Made by a program: the position numbers and the translations under genes
NCBI GenBank assembly: GCA_021773335.1
Contig: JAJFKG010000028.1
Span: forward strand, 1-64,000
Length of the DNA stretch: 64,000 bases
DNA from: Gammaproteobacteria bacterium
GTDB taxonomy: Bacteria > Pseudomonadota > Gammaproteobacteria > JAJFKG01
Reading direction: 5' to 3'
Notes under the pieces: generated by a model
The model's input: only the letters and a program-made list of their open reading frames with translations
Told to the model about the DNA's origin: nothing
The model's database searches: none
Shown: positions 19,048 through 28,984 of the stretch, one piece after another
Layout: the number at the start of each line of letters is the position of its first letter
Numbering within the stretch: the first letter of the stretch is position 1

Positions 19048-19761
19048 AACAGGCTCCTTGCCAAAAAAGAGTGTGCAGAGATTATACGGGCTTGGGTCAG
19101 TTGCGGCAAGCTAGCTACAGGCCATGCCCTACCCACGGGGTATAATTTTGTAGTCTTGCTAAGCGCCAGCTGTTATACAGTTGGCGCGCATCAAGGTTTT
19201 ATATAGTTTTTAGTCCAACCGGTGGCGCTGGCGATGGCAATCTTTGTTTTCATGGAAGCCTCTTTTTGGCCATTGAGTTAGCATTTGTTAACCATATTCA
19301 ATCTAAATATCATTATATCTAGAATATCCGATAAAAGAGGCTATTTTTTTAAATTCATTATTAATCAATAGATTACATCCGTATCGGCATAGAGGGTGTT
19401 TTGCAAAAAATACTACTGTCGCTATTCCAGTTCATATTTGAGGTCTATGTAACAGGTGTGATACAGTGGTGCGCGATTTTGACTCGTGGTGGTGGTGAGC
19501 TAAAGCCAACACATGTAGATAGAGATGTCATAGCAAGTTTCTAACTTGTTAATTTATAAAACTAAAAATTGGTGCCTACACAGGCAATTGTCAGATTACT
19601 AAGCGTAGAAATGAGTTGCGATCGACGTAATGTTGCAAAGGTGTAATATTTGGACAGTACGTTAATGCTTTGGGTGCGATGAGAAATAGAGAAAAAACGT
19701 GTCGCACTATCGTTAGCAGCATTATTCATTCGCTTTTCGTGTTAAGTATAGGGTTTTATCG
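19048..19761. other. Intergenic region between acid phosphatase and MFS transporter
   Basis: About 710 bp without a supported gene. It carries a hairpin (gcgccagctg 19163-19172 with cagttggcgc 19178-19187, one wobble) followed by catcaagg, which resembles the right arm of the palindromes at 3391 and 59675. The phosphatase promoter and the transporter promoter should lie at its ends. Confidence 0.5.
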
Positions 19762-21114
19762 ATGAATTACTCAGTGACTTATACAACTAGGAGTGAAAGA
19801 AACCGCCTAGTTAGGATTCTGTTATCGCCTTGGACAATGTGTTTAGTGGGGGCGATGTTTTATACCTACGAGTATTTTTTGCGTATTGCGCCAAGTGTAA
19901 TGACGTCAGGCTTGACCCACTCATTTGCGATTGATGCAACGCAACTCGGTAATTTGGCTGCATTTTATTATTATGCCTATTCGCCGATGCAAATCCCGGT
20001 GGGGGTATTACTTGATCGCTATGGGCCACGACGCTTGCTCACGTTAGCGTGTTTAGCGTGTGTGCTGGGTACGTTTTTATTTGCAAGCTCTAACTATCTT
20101 GGCTTTGCGCAATTAGGGCGTTTCTTAATGGGCTTTGGCTCTGCGTTTGCGTATGTTGGTGTGCTTAAGCTCGCAACTCTATGGTTGCCACCGGAACGTT
20201 TTGCCATGATTTCTGGTTTAACCGCTGCGCTGGGTACGGTTGGTGCGATGGTTGGTGACATGACGATGACGGCCTTAGTGGACCGTTTGGGGTGGCGTAA
20301 CACCTTATTTATTTCTGTTGTGCTTGGTGTGATTTTGACGATAGTCTTGTGGCGAGTGATTCGTGATAAGCCTTCAGGTAAAGTGAAGCCCGCGGCAGGC
20401 CAAGCCGTTGATACTGAGGATGGTGAGCCAGCGGTTGATTGCGAACACCGTATTAGTTTTAATTATGTATTATCCGGTTTGTGGAATATTATTAAAAAAC
20501 CGCAAATGTGGGTGATTGGCTTTATTGGTTGTTTGTTATATTTACCAAGTTCTGCATTTGCGGAATTATGGGGGATCCCTTATTTAGAAAGTGCACATGG
20601 CTATGGCACTGTGGCAGCGAGTATCGCGGTTTCAATGCTGTTTTTCGGTTTTACCTTGGGTGGTCCTCTCATGGGATATCTTTCCGATAAATTTTCTAGT
20701 CGCCGTTTACCCATGACCTTTGGGGCAATATTCGCCGCAGTGTTTGTCAGTATTATTGTTTATATGCCACACTTGTCACACCTCAGCATTAACATTCTAT
20801 TGTTCTTGTTTGGTGTCTCTTATGGCGCGCAGGTAATCGTATTTGCGGTTGGGCGTGAATCCAGCCCAGAACGTTTATCAGGTACGGCAATTGCATTGAC
20901 GAATATGTTTGTCATGTTAGGTGGTATGTTGTTCCAACCTATGATTGGTTATTTATTAGATTTTCACTGGCAAGGACATTTGGTGCATGGCTTGCGTGTT
21001 TATAGCGTTGCCGACTATCAGTTTGCATTAGCCTCTTTGCCAATCAGTTTGCTTGTCGCTGCGGTGTTGACCTTCTTCATCCGTGAGACAGGTTGTAAAG
21101 TTAAACTAGTTTAA
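19762..21114 (+). CDS. Major facilitator superfamily transporter
   Basis: A 450-aa inner-membrane protein with about 12 hydrophobic segments. The MFS loop 2-3 signature appears as GVLLDRYGPRRLL near residue 80. A second half signature is GYLSDKFSSRRLP near 310. A central charged loop (residues ~205-235) separates the two six-helix bundles. It resembles the many MFS carriers of Legionellales, but no substrate can be assigned. It is 1 nt upstream of the dapF reading region, so they probably share a transcript. Confidence 0.85.
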   Translation: MNYSVTYTTRSERNRLVRILLSPWTMCLVGAMFYTYEYFLRIAPSVMTSGLTHSFAIDATQLGNLAAFYYYAYSPMQIPVGVLLDRYGPRRLLTLACLACVLGTFLFASSNYLGFAQLGRFLMGFGSAFAYVGVLKLATLWLPPERFAMISGLTAALGTVGAMVGDMTMTALVDRLGWRNTLFISVVLGVILTIVLWRVIRDKPSGKVKPAAGQAVDTEDGEPAVDCEHRISFNYVLSGLWNIIKKPQMWVIGFIGCLLYLPSSAFAELWGIPYLESAHGYGTVAASIAVSMLFFGFTLGGPLMGYLSDKFSSRRLPMTFGAIFAAVFVSIIVYMPHLSHLSINILLFLFGVSYGAQVIVFAVGRESSPERLSGTAIALTNMFVMLGGMLFQPMIGYLLDFHWQGHLVHGLRVYSVADYQFALASLPISLLVAAVLTFFIRETGCKVKLV

Positions 21115-21133
21115 AATGTCAGTGGGGCGCGAG

Positions 21134-21964
21134 ATGCGGATCCCTTTTCATAAAATGCAAGGTTTGGGCAATGATTTTGTGGTCATTGACCAAACTCGGC
21201 ATCAAATCGAACTTTCTCCTGTACAAATCAAAGCGCTTGCCGATCGCCACTTTGGGATCGGTTTTGATCAACTGTTGTTAATTATGCCGGCAACCCAAGC
21301 TGAAGCGGATTATGCGTACCGGATCTTTAATGCTGATGGTGGTGAAGTTGAACAGTGTGGGAATGGGGCACGTTGTATTGCAAAGTTTGCTTACGAGCAA
21401 GGTATTTGTGATAGATTGCAACAAGTCGCAGAATCGCCCGCTGGGCTTGTCTATCCGCAAGTTAATAGTGACGGTTCGGTGACGGTTGATATGGGTAAAC
21501 CGATTTGGCAGCCGCAAAAAATTCCCTTTAATGCGCCGCAAGAGCAAACCACCTACGCAGTCAAACTTGGTGAAGCTAGGCAAGAGTTGGGGGCGGTTTC
21601 AATGGGAAATCCACACGCGGTGGTTACCTTAGCTGATATCGATGCTAAGCAAATTGGGGTTTTGGCCCATGCTATCGCAGCGCATACTAGTTTCCCGCAG
21701 GGCGTGAATGTTGGTTTCATGCAAGTGCTTAACACTGGCCATATAAAATTGCGTGTATTTGAACGTGGGGCTGGTGAAACTTTGGCTTGTGGTAGTGGTG
21801 CTTGTGCAGCTGTAGCGGTGGGTAAACGCCAAGGTTTACTCGCTGGCGAGGTTGAGGTAGATTTGCCGGGCGGGCGCTTGCAAGTTGCTTGGCTGGATGA
21901 TGATAGTTCTATTTTATTGACGGGCCCCGCCGAAACCGTCTTTAGTGGTGAAGTTGATATTTAA
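21134..21964 (+). CDS. dapF: Diaminopimelate epimerase
   Basis: Interconverts LL- and meso-DAP for lysine and peptidoglycan synthesis. The catalytic cysteines are seen in CGNGARC and ACGSGACAA, with QGLGNDF at the N-terminus. ATG 21134 gives MRIPFHKMQGLGNDF and 276 aa, near the usual 274; an upstream ATG at 21116 would add six residues and has no ribosome site. In many relatives dapF follows lysA; here they are 5 kb apart. Confidence 0.95.
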   Translation: MRIPFHKMQGLGNDFVVIDQTRHQIELSPVQIKALADRHFGIGFDQLLLIMPATQAEADYAYRIFNADGGEVEQCGNGARCIAKFAYEQGICDRLQQVAESPAGLVYPQVNSDGSVTVDMGKPIWQPQKIPFNAPQEQTTYAVKLGEARQELGAVSMGNPHAVVTLADIDAKQIGVLAHAIAAHTSFPQGVNVGFMQVLNTGHIKLRVFERGAGETLACGSGACAAVAVGKRQGLLAGEVEVDLPGGRLQVAWLDDDSSILLTGPAETVFSGEVDI

Positions 21965-22004
21965 ATGATGGCCCCTGTTTATCAATGCGAGAGGATAATC
22001 ACGA

Positions 22005-23444
22005 ATGCACATCCAAGTGCCTAAATTTTCTGATGTCAATGTATTAGTTGCTGGCGATGTCATGCTCGATCGCTATTGGGGTGGCCACACCTCACGTATT
22101 TCCCCAGAAGCGCCAGTGCCTGTTGTGCGTATTGCTGATGTCGAAGAGCGCCCAGGTGGCGCTGGTAATGTCGCATTAAACTTAGCTGCTTTGGGTTGCC
22201 ATGTGCATATCTTAGGCTTGATCGGTAATGATGAAGCGGGCGAGAAATTACGTGAGAAATTACAAGCTGCTAAGGTCAATTGCCACTTACGTCAATTGAG
22301 TGGCGCACCGACTATCACTAAGTTGCGCGTCCTCAGTCAGCATCAACAATTACTCCGTCTGGATTTTGAAGAACAAGCACAAGCTTATGAGTTTGGTGGT
22401 ATGCACAAAGAATTTGTAGCTTGTTTAGAAGGGATTGATGTTGTGATTCTATCGGATTACGGCAAAGGGACTTTACACTGCTGCAGCGATTTGATTACCG
22501 AAGCACGTGCGCGCAAAATTCCGGTTTTAGTTGATCCGAAAGGACACCAGTTTTCTGTGTATCAAGGTGCGACGCTTTTAACTCCTAACTATAAAGAATT
22601 TGAAATGGTTGTTGGCCCATGCGCGGATGAAGCAGAAATCATTGGCAAAGGTCGCCAAGCGCTGGCTGATAATGATATCGATGCGCTGTTAATTACGCGC
22701 GGTGACAAAGGTATGACGCTGATCCAACAAGGGCAAGAAGAGATTACGATTCCTACACAAGCGCGTGAAGTATTTGATGTAACTGGTGCAGGAGATACGG
22801 TGATTGCAGTTTTAGCGGCGGCATTGGCGACAGGCCAAACACCGGCAGAGGCGGCGGCCTTAGCGAATTTAGCAGCCGGTATTGTTGTTGGTAAATTGGG
22901 CGCGGCAACGACTAATGTAGTGGAGTTACATCGAACTTTACATGCGAATAATGGTATTGCACGTGGTATTGTATCTGAAGAAGAGCTGCAGCTTATCATG
23001 CGTGATGCGCGCGCGCGTGGTGAGAAAATCGTTTTTACAAATGGCTGCTTCGACATTTTACATATGGGGCATATTACCTACCTTGAACAAGCAAAGTCAC
23101 TGGGTGATCGTTTAGTGGTTGCAGTAAATGATGATGATTCAGTGCGCCGCCTGAAAGGAGATGAGCGACCACTTAATGCGTTGGAACCTCGTATGGGATT
23201 GCTGTCAGCATTGAAAACGGTTGATTGGGTTGTTTCTTTTAGTGAAGATACGCCTGAGCGTATAATCTGTAATTTATTGCCCGACATATTGGCGAAAGGT
23301 GGTGATTACAAACCGGAAGAATTAGCGGGTGGCGATTGTGTGGTTAAGAATGGTGGTGAGATAAAGATCTTACCGTTTGTGGCAGGGCATTCGACCACAT
23401 CGTTGGTTGAAAAAATTAAAAACAAGCAAGAGGTATCCGAATGA
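22005..23444 (+). CDS. hldE: Bifunctional heptose-7-phosphate kinase / heptose-1-phosphate adenylyltransferase
   Basis: A 479-aa two-domain enzyme of ADP-heptose synthesis for the LPS inner core. Residues 1-330 are a PfkB-type sugar kinase ([11 protein letters not shown] near 50; DVTGAGDT near 260). Residues 343-479 are a nucleotidyltransferase with [13 protein letters not shown] (HxGH). GAGAGG lies upstream of ATG 22005. It overlaps hldD by 4 nt (ATGA). Confidence 0.97.
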   Translation: MHIQVPKFSDVNVLVAGDVMLDRYWGGHTSRISPEAPVPVVRIADVEERPGGAGNVALNLAALGCHVHILGLIGNDEAGEKLREKLQAAKVNCHLRQLSGAPTITKLRVLSQHQQLLRLDFEEQAQAYEFGGMHKEFVACLEGIDVVILSDYGKGTLHCCSDLITEARARKIPVLVDPKGHQFSVYQGATLLTPNYKEFEMVVGPCADEAEIIGKGRQALADNDIDALLITRGDKGMTLIQQGQEEITIPTQAREVFDVTGAGDTVIAVLAAALATGQTPAEAAALANLAAGIVVGKLGAATTNVVELHRTLHANNGIARGIVSEEELQLIMRDARARGEKIVFTNGCFDILHMGHITYLEQAKSLGDRLVVAVNDDDSVRRLKGDERPLNALEPRMGLLSALKTVDWVVSFSEDTPERIICNLLPDILAKGGDYKPEELAGGDCVVKNGGEIKILPFVAGHSTTSLVEKIKNKQEVSE

Positions 23445-24388
23445 TTATCGTAACAGGCGGTGCGGGGTTTATCGGTAGTAATATCGTCAAAACATTAAAT
23501 CAACGGGGCCATGACGATATATTAGTGGTTGATAACCTTACTAATGGCGTGAAGTTTAAAAATATTGCAGATTGTCGCATCGCTGATTATATGGATAAGC
23601 AGGTCTTTATCGAGCGAATAAAGGCAAAAGATGATTTCTCAGATAGTATCGAAGCTATTTTTCACCAAGGAGCTTGTTCAACCACGACTGAGTGGGACGG
23701 GCGTTACATGTTGGAGAATAATTATGAATATTCAAAAACATTACTGCATTATGCCTTGGAACGCTTTATTCCTTTCATCTATGCGTCTAGTGCGGCTATT
23801 TATGGGGCTGAAACGACTTTCGTAGAAGATCCACAATATGAAAAACCACTCAATGTGTACGGTTATTCAAAGTTATTGTTCGATCAATATGTGCGACGTA
23901 TATTACCAAATGCACGTAGCCAAATTGCCGGCTTTCGCTATTTTAATGTTTACGGACCACGTGAGTCACACAAAGGCTCAATGTCGAGTGTGGCATTTCA
24001 TTTTAATAATCAGCTACAAGAAAATGGACAGTTAAAATTATTTGCAGGTTGTGGTGGTTATGGGGACGGTGAACAACGGCGCGATTTTGTCTATATTGAT
24101 GACGTCGTGGCGATTAATCTCTGGTTCATGGAGAACCAAGAACAATCGGGTATTTTCAACGTGGGTACTGGCCGTAGCCAAACCTTTAATGATGTGGCGA
24201 ATGCAGTGATTGCTTACCATAGTAACGGTGAAATTAAATATATTCCTTTTCCTGAGCACTTGCGTGGTCGTTACCAAAGCTTTACTCAGGCCGATATTAG
24301 TGCCTTGCGTGCGATAGGTTATGACAAAGCGTTCATGACGGTTGAGCAAGGTGTGCAACATTATCTTGAAATTTTAAACGCTTCTTGA
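23441..24388 (+). CDS. hldD: ADP-L-glycero-D-manno-heptose 6-epimerase
   Basis: A 315-aa short-chain dehydrogenase-type epimerase completing ADP-heptose synthesis. It shows the NAD(P) motif [10 protein letters not shown] at residues 5-14, the catalytic YGYSK near 139-143 and the family stretch [14 protein letters not shown]. It follows hldE with a 4-nt overlap. A hairpin at 24404-24425 probably ends the transcript. Confidence 0.97.
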   Translation: MIIVTGGAGFIGSNIVKTLNQRGHDDILVVDNLTNGVKFKNIADCRIADYMDKQVFIERIKAKDDFSDSIEAIFHQGACSTTTEWDGRYMLENNYEYSKTLLHYALERFIPFIYASSAAIYGAETTFVEDPQYEKPLNVYGYSKLLFDQYVRRILPNARSQIAGFRYFNVYGPRESHKGSMSSVAFHFNNQLQENGQLKLFAGCGGYGDGEQRRDFVYIDDVVAINLWFMENQEQSGIFNVGTGRSQTFNDVANAVIAYHSNGEIKYIPFPEHLRGRYQSFTQADISALRAIGYDKAFMTVEQGVQHYLEILNAS

Positions 24389-24403
24389 GCAATTTTAGCG
24401 TAA

Positions 24404-24425
24404 TGCAAAAAAGTATTTTTTTGCA
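24404..24425 (+). terminator. Terminator-like hairpin after hldD
   Basis: Perfect arms tgcaaaaaa (24404-24412) and ttttttgca (24417-24425) with a 4-nt loop, 16 nt after the hldD stop. The A/T stem is weak but ends in a T-rich right arm. Confidence 0.5.
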
Positions 24426-24605
24426 ACTCTTTTATATCACCTCTATATCAAGTGCTTATTCACATCATGTGAGAAAGCGCTTTTTGCGTCTTGACGAATC
24501 CTCCGACGTTATCTAGACCTTAAGGTAAGTGCGACAAACAGCACGACGACGAATTGGAATACGCCTTAATAACATTGAAGTTGAAAAAACAATAAGGAGG
24601 TCGAT

Positions 24606-25778
24606 ATGGTGACTGTAAAAAAGCTGCCTGATGCAGAGCCTAAACCACTTGCACAATTGCACACTAAACGTCTGCATAAAGAACGCTGTCGTATCAATGA
24701 CATTATGCAAAGCATTCTTGATGGCTACCGTCCACCGCTATGCGTCTATGAGCAAGTGGCCTATGATTTTCTTGAAGTGCAACGTCAATTCTTAATTGAT
24801 GATATAAATCAATTGCGATTGCATTTGAAAACGCGTATCAAGGCGGTCCTTGATGAGACGGGGACTTATGATTCAAGTATGGGGTGTGTTGTGGAACAAC
24901 ACAAACTAATTGCCATATTGCAGGACCATTATATGGCTTGCGAGGAACAAACCAAGCGTCACCGTTGGATTATTAAGCATTTAAAACGTCAACGTGTTTC
25001 ACAAAACTGGCTAGCAGTGCAAGAACAATTACTCGCGCAACTGCGCAGCGATCACGATTGGGCTGAGATGAATGTGCAAGGCTTGAAGTATGCACAGTTA
25101 CAAATCGTTAATCTGTATCATTTGGTTTCTTGTTATTGGCTGGCGTTAAAGAAAAGTTGGTATGATATGGTGCTAGCACGTAACTATCGACGTATGGGTA
25201 GTAAAGCGATTAAATTAGCTAATGTGCCGATTTCGCGTTTTCGCTTCGCGCATACGGCATTGGGACGTCAATATTCACAACTTAGTCATTTTGTTTTACA
25301 AGAATCGCGCATTCTCGCCACAGAGATCAGCGATGATATGTCTTTATTATGCCGCTTTGGTCAAGGGCTTGATGATCTGGAATGGACTACCAATTTAGAG
25401 AATCTTATCAATGACTTTTCGCAGCAGCGTGCTGGTTTGTTAGAGTTGCGCACCATTATTCGTCACTGTTGTCGTTTGTCAGTTAAGATTAATACGAAAT
25501 TGCGTGCACAAAGCGATTTGCTTACGACGTATTTCCAAGACAAGGATTTGAATTCACAAACAGTCTACCAATATATTGGTAAAGTCTATAGTAATGCGAA
25601 AACCAAAGATCCGACAGTGGTTGTGCGTTTGGTACAAGATAAGTTGATGTTATTATCTGGAGCATTACAGCGAACCTTAGCTGCTTCTCAGCAAAGCGAT
25701 AACCTTATCGGTGTTGAGCCATTAAAGCAGCGATTGTCGTTCTTTAAATTGCAGGGGGCGTCGCTTGCGAGCAATTGA
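24606..25778 (+). CDS. Unknown 390-aa helical protein beside the Dot/Icm locus
   Basis: No domain is recognised. The protein has no signal peptide or membrane segment and is predicted almost wholly helical, basic and rich in Leu, Gln, Arg and Lys, with likely coiled-coil stretches at about residues 50-90, 110-165 and 275-320. Cysteines occur in a CC pair near residue 285. A strong AAGGAGGT site lies before ATG 24606. It has its own 217-bp upstream gap and is bounded by a hairpin at 25843-25867, so it is a single-gene unit between hldD and icmX. A Dot/Icm substrate or accessory protein is possible from position only. Confidence 0.75.
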   Translation: MVTVKKLPDAEPKPLAQLHTKRLHKERCRINDIMQSILDGYRPPLCVYEQVAYDFLEVQRQFLIDDINQLRLHLKTRIKAVLDETGTYDSSMGCVVEQHKLIAILQDHYMACEEQTKRHRWIIKHLKRQRVSQNWLAVQEQLLAQLRSDHDWAEMNVQGLKYAQLQIVNLYHLVSCYWLALKKSWYDMVLARNYRRMGSKAIKLANVPISRFRFAHTALGRQYSQLSHFVLQESRILATEISDDMSLLCRFGQGLDDLEWTTNLENLINDFSQQRAGLLELRTIIRHCCRLSVKINTKLRAQSDLLTTYFQDKDLNSQTVYQYIGKVYSNAKTKDPTVVVRLVQDKLMLLSGALQRTLAASQQSDNLIGVEPLKQRLSFFKLQGASLASN

Positions 25779-25842
25779 TATATTCATTGGATGGACGCAC
25801 TTAAAGGGTATAGGCAAAGCGTCTATAAATTTAAGGTCGTAT

Positions 25843-25867
25843 GTTCCCACCCCAGAGGGGTGGGAAC
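25843..25867. terminator. Strong GC hairpin after the 390-aa gene
   Basis: Perfect 11-bp stem gttcccacccc (25843-25853) / ggggtgggaac (25857-25867) with a 3-nt loop, followed by aatttgttg. It probably terminates the plus-strand gene ending at 25778. Confidence 0.7.
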
Positions 25868-25949
25868 AATTTGTTGCCTAGGTCGGTTCTCTTGGGTTTG
25901 GTAAGTCCGTGCTTAGATTCGTGAGCATACATCAGCTGAGGATGACGGG

Positions 25950-25976
25950 AATAGTGGGGCAGTGCGCCCCACTATT
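25950..25976 (-). terminator. Hairpin at the end of the icmW-icmX operon
   Basis: Perfect 11-bp stem aatagtggggc (25950-25960) / gccccactatt (25966-25976), 5 nt beyond the icmX stop. No T-run follows on the minus strand, so it may be a mRNA 3' end or stabilising stem. Confidence 0.55.
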
Positions 25977-25980
25977 TGAT

Positions 25981-27078
25981 CTACTGATTGCCACTATTTT
26001 GGTTAGTATTATTCCCACTTTGGTCTAACGCTTCTTCCTGCGATCTGGCTGTTGCGCCTTGAATAATCGCACTTTGTAGGCGAGATAAACCAGGGCGTGC
26101 TGTGGCTTCATTAGTCTGCGTTTCCATTGCAGAGGTCGTAGCTAATTGACGCTCATTATCCATATGTAATTGATAGAGCTCTTTTTGGATCCCTGCTAAG
26201 ACATATAAGGTTTCGCGCTGCACGGTTTCAGGAGATGCTTTTTCCATTGCAGCATACCACTGCGGATTGTCTGCACGGCGTTCGGCTGCGAATTTTTCAA
26301 CTTGTAAAGGACTGGCGTTATCTTCAATTTTTGCACCTTGGCTGAAGCTGATGTTGTTTTTATCATTGACAGTAACTTGAGCGAGTCGGCCTAAGTTAGA
26401 GACTGGTTGGCGTTCCGCATACAAATGATAAAAGTTACTTAAGCCAATTGATTGGCGAGCACCATAAATGCCTAGCTCAGCCAGATATTGTGGCACATTT
26501 GGATTAGTGAGTTTGAGCTCGCTTGATGATAAGGTTTGGAATGGATCAGCTGAACCAGTTGCAAATTTCACATAGTTTTGGGCTTGATTATCTAGCGTAG
26601 AATTATTTAAATTGGTTGTACCTAATAAAGAGTTAAAATCAAAATTTCCTGCATTAACTTGAACATCGCTAGCAACGAGCGGTATAAAACGAGAGTATTT
26701 TTCCAGAATAGTTGCGGGGTTAGTCGTTGTAAACGTGCGTTTAAGACTATCTTGCGTATTATCTGTCGTACTTTCAGCGATAGCTGGGTTAGTAATAGTT
26801 TGACTCAGATTGCTACCCATGGTTTGTTGAATACCCGCCGTAGGTTGATACATTAAGTTTTTGCTGGTTTGTACTGATGCCCCGACGGCCTCATTGATAT
26901 ACTGCGCTAATCCTATTAAGTGTTTATCAATACTTTGAAGGAGCTGCGTAATGCTATTACTCGCCCATGAGCCTTCAGTAGCGGTTTGCGCACTAGTAAC
27001 TTGGTAGCCGACAAATGTCAAAGCAGCAACAAGGCAAGTGATTTTAGTTTTGCGAAAAGATTTTTTTGTCGTCTTCAT
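25981..27078 (-). CDS. icmX: Dot/Icm secretion system protein IcmX
   Basis: A 365-aa exported protein with a signal peptide (residues 1-31, cleavage near TSAQ-TA) followed by a region rich in Gln, Asn and Ser. A conserved-looking middle reads SSELKLTNPNVPQ and GIYGARQSIGLSNFYHLYAERQP. IcmX is a periplasmic/secreted Dot/Icm component in Legionella (466 aa there, so this is shorter). It is assigned by the position downstream of icmW and by this exported, low-complexity architecture. An extra gene separates it from icmW by 30 nt. Confidence 0.75.
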   Translation of the reverse strand: MKTTKKSFRKTKITCLVAALTFVGYQVTSAQTATEGSWASNSITQLLQSIDKHLIGLAQYINEAVGASVQTSKNLMYQPTAGIQQTMGSNLSQTITNPAIAESTTDNTQDSLKRTFTTTNPATILEKYSRFIPLVASDVQVNAGNFDFNSLLGTTNLNNSTLDNQAQNYVKFATGSADPFQTLSSSELKLTNPNVPQYLAELGIYGARQSIGLSNFYHLYAERQPVSNLGRLAQVTVNDKNNISFSQGAKIEDNASPLQVEKFAAERRADNPQWYAAMEKASPETVQRETLYVLAGIQKELYQLHMDNERQLATTSAMETQTNEATARPGLSRLQSAIIQGATARSQEEALDQSGNNTNQNSGNQ

Positions 27079-27108
27079 GATAATCGTACCTATACTAAAC
27101 AGTAAATG

Positions 27109-27630
27109 TTAAAAACGTAACTTTGGGGCATTGTTATTATTATTATCACCATTTGAGGGTAAGCCCGTAATGCCTTCGGATGTTGAAGGAGGGGTAGCTG
27201 TCGATGTTGTTGTCTCAGGGGCAGCAGGTTCTACCACTGGTGTTGTTTGTGGTGCACTCGCACCGATGGCGCCAGGGGTGGAGCTAAAGCTACTGCTTGG
27301 TACAGTACTTGGTGGTGTTCCCGCTGTGCCACCACTGGGTGTCGAAGGTGTATTCCAACTTTGCATATTGTTACCGTCGATGAGCTGATTGAGAGGGTAA
27401 AAACCCTGATATTGGGATTTACCCAGATTGCTGGGGGTTGTTCCCAGTGCTTGTGCGCTATTTTGTTGAATAGTGCCATATTCAGTTTGTACATTGCTGG
27501 CAGCATTATTAATTTGTCCGCCGAGGTCAGCCATCGGGTTGCTATTATCATCAGCTAGCATGGTGGTGCTGAATGACAGTGTTGGCACGATAACAACAAT
27601 ACTTAAAACAGTGCGAAGTGTTTTATTCAT
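27109..27630 (-). CDS. Small secreted Pro/Ser/Thr-rich protein between icmW and icmX
   Basis: A 173-aa protein with a signal peptide (residues ~1-26, ending TTMLA-DD). The mature part has Asn/Gln-rich residues 30-70 and then a disordered Pro-Ser-Thr-Gly tail ending NNNNNAPKLRF. It starts inside the icmW stop (8-nt overlap, ATGAATAA), so it is translationally coupled to icmW. In Legionella icmW and icmX are adjacent, so this is an addition. No homologue is recognised; an IcmX-like periplasmic partner is a guess. The C-terminal ...LRF ending recalls beta-barrel-like signals but is weak. Confidence 0.75.
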   Translation of the reverse strand: MNKTLRTVLSIVVIVPTLSFSTTMLADDNSNPMADLGGQINNAASNVQTEYGTIQQNSAQALGTTPSNLGKSQYQGFYPLNQLIDGNNMQSWNTPSTPSGGTAGTPPSTVPSSSFSSTPGAIGASAPQTTPVVEPAAPETTTSTATPPSTSEGITGLPSNGDNNNNNAPKLRF

Positions 27631-28072
27631 CTTCTCCCTCCAGGGCTTTTAAAACAATATCAAAACGTTCGCTTGAAAAAACACGCGAGAGCAAACGTAA
27701 ACGTTCAAACACAATATTACGTCGTAGGAATAAGCCAGCCAAATCGTCTGGCGTTTGGCTAGTTTCTTCGGCATGGATGAGTAACTTGGATGCGGCACCA
27801 GGATGGGCGGTGTCTATACATTGTAATAGGCGTAAGGTGCGAGAGGATTTGATGCTGGCAACGAGTTGAATAAATTTTTCTTGTTCGCCTAGTTCATAGT
27901 CGCCGACATTATCGAGCTGCTGGCCCAGCGCATCAATGGCCGCTTCGAGATTGGCTTCACCATCGAGAGTCCAGTTTTCTACACCTTCCATAAAGGTGAC
28001 GACGCGATAAATCATCGGGTCGCTAAAATCGTTCCAAAAACGATGTGAGCCCTCAAGGCTTAAATCTGGCAT
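27623..28072 (-). CDS. icmW: Dot/Icm chaperone IcmW
   Basis: A 149-aa acidic cytoplasmic protein. The landmarks MPDLS, DPMIYRVVTFME, ENWTLDG, LRLLQCIDTAHPG, LIHAEETS and RNIVFERLRLLSRVF match the family closely along its length (about 150 aa). IcmW forms the IcmS-IcmW adaptor that feeds effectors to the DotL coupling complex. It is the first gene of icmW-(173-aa gene)-icmX and diverges from icmV-dotA across 435 bp. Confidence 0.95.
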   Translation of the reverse strand: MPDLSLEGSHRFWNDFSDPMIYRVVTFMEGVENWTLDGEANLEAAIDALGQQLDNVGDYELGEQEKFIQLVASIKSSRTLRLLQCIDTAHPGAASKLLIHAEETSQTPDDLAGLFLRRNIVFERLRLLSRVFSSERFDIVLKALEGEDE

Positions 28073-28507
28073 TGCTTGTATCTGTCAGTGTTATTGTAAC
28101 TATATAATAGTGTCGTAAGCAGTCTTAATATATTGAAGTTTACGCTGCAACACTATTCCCCGCCCGTCCAAGAAATGCATAGTGTAATCACTTCGTATTG
28201 ATTGTTCAAGTTATTTCCGCATGCTTTTGAGTAAGGAAAACTTTCTGTTAATTGTTCCATTCATACACTGGTCAAAAAATCTCCTTGAAAATCAAAGTAT
28301 TATTAATGGACAGAGACAGTCTTATCGCTACGTTGTATTGGTGAACTCACGCTAAATTTGCCAGAAATGCATATTTTACAACGGCAGTTTAATGCAAATC
28401 TTAATATTTTCTTAAGCTTATTCGCCTAAAATGCTCTGCAAGTGTGGGATAGGACCTTATCCCAATGAACTTATTCAGCAGCATAAGCTTATAAGGGTAA
28501 ATAAAAT
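28073..28507. other. Divergent control region between icmW and icmV
   Basis: 435 bp without a gene. The icmV-facing side holds a PmrA-type box and a -10 (listed separately). The icmW-facing side has an A/T-rich stretch, tatataatag at 28101-28110, that could give a -10 on minus, but no convincing PmrA box is seen in that orientation. Confidence 0.6.
28400..28432 (+). promoter_or_regulatory. PmrA-type box and -10 of icmV-dotA
   Basis: cttaatattttcttaa at 28400-28415 matches the published Legionella/Coxiella PmrA consensus cTTAA-N2-TT-N2-cTTAA at every fixed position. The -10 TAAAAT is at 28427-28432, 11 nt after the box, so the box covers the -35 region as for a class II activator. The icmV start is 75 nt further on. 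Confidence 0.85.
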
Positions 28508-28984
28508 ATGAAGTTTTTTAGCAGCCTTACGAAGGCGTTTCTCCCAGCCGGCTCTATTCGCCAAATGGTTGGTGTACGCGAAATATCAAATGCGGCGACC
28601 GCAATTAACGATGTTGCATTGCGCCTAGTGGGCGGCAAAGAGCCTAAGAATCCAACGACGTTTGCAGACGCTGTAGCACGCCTGCAATTAACTGAAGCAG
28701 AGATCGATGAAAAGGCCCAGAGCTTATTTCGTATGGCCATGTTCTTTTTAGCGTTTGCTGTTGGGATGTTTGCCTATGCCATGTATTTATTTTGGCAGAG
28801 TTCCCCGCATGGTGCTTTTGCTGCTACGGGTATTTCTTTAGTTATTTTTGCGATGGCATTTCGCTACCATTTTTGGTTTTTTCAAGTTAAGCATCGTAAA
28901 TTAGGTTGTACTTTTAAAGAGTGGTGGAACTCAAGTGTCGATGGTTCTAAACAGCAAATCGTAACAACGAAAAACACCGATTAA
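28508..28984 (+). CDS. icmV: Dot/Icm membrane protein IcmV
   Basis: A 158-aa inner-membrane protein with two hydrophobic segments at about residues 76-98 and 103-125. The N-terminal region has GSIRQMVG and a helical stretch; the tail has CTFKEWW. IcmV is a standard Dot/Icm component encoded upstream of dotA in Legionella, and the same order holds here. AAGGG lies upstream of ATG 28508. A hairpin overlaps its stop codon before dotA. Confidence 0.9.
   Translation: MKFFSSLTKAFLPAGSIRQMVGVREISNAATAINDVALRLVGGKEPKNPTTFADAVARLQLTEAEIDEKAQSLFRMAMFFLAFAVGMFAYAMYLFWQSSPHGAFAATGISLVIFAMAFRYHFWFFQVKHRKLGCTFKEWWNSSVDGSKQQIVTTKNTD

Noticed and set aside
24525..24545. Possible PmrA box before the 390-aa gene (ccttaaggtaag)
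   Set aside because: One half-site only; the central TT and second half are missing.
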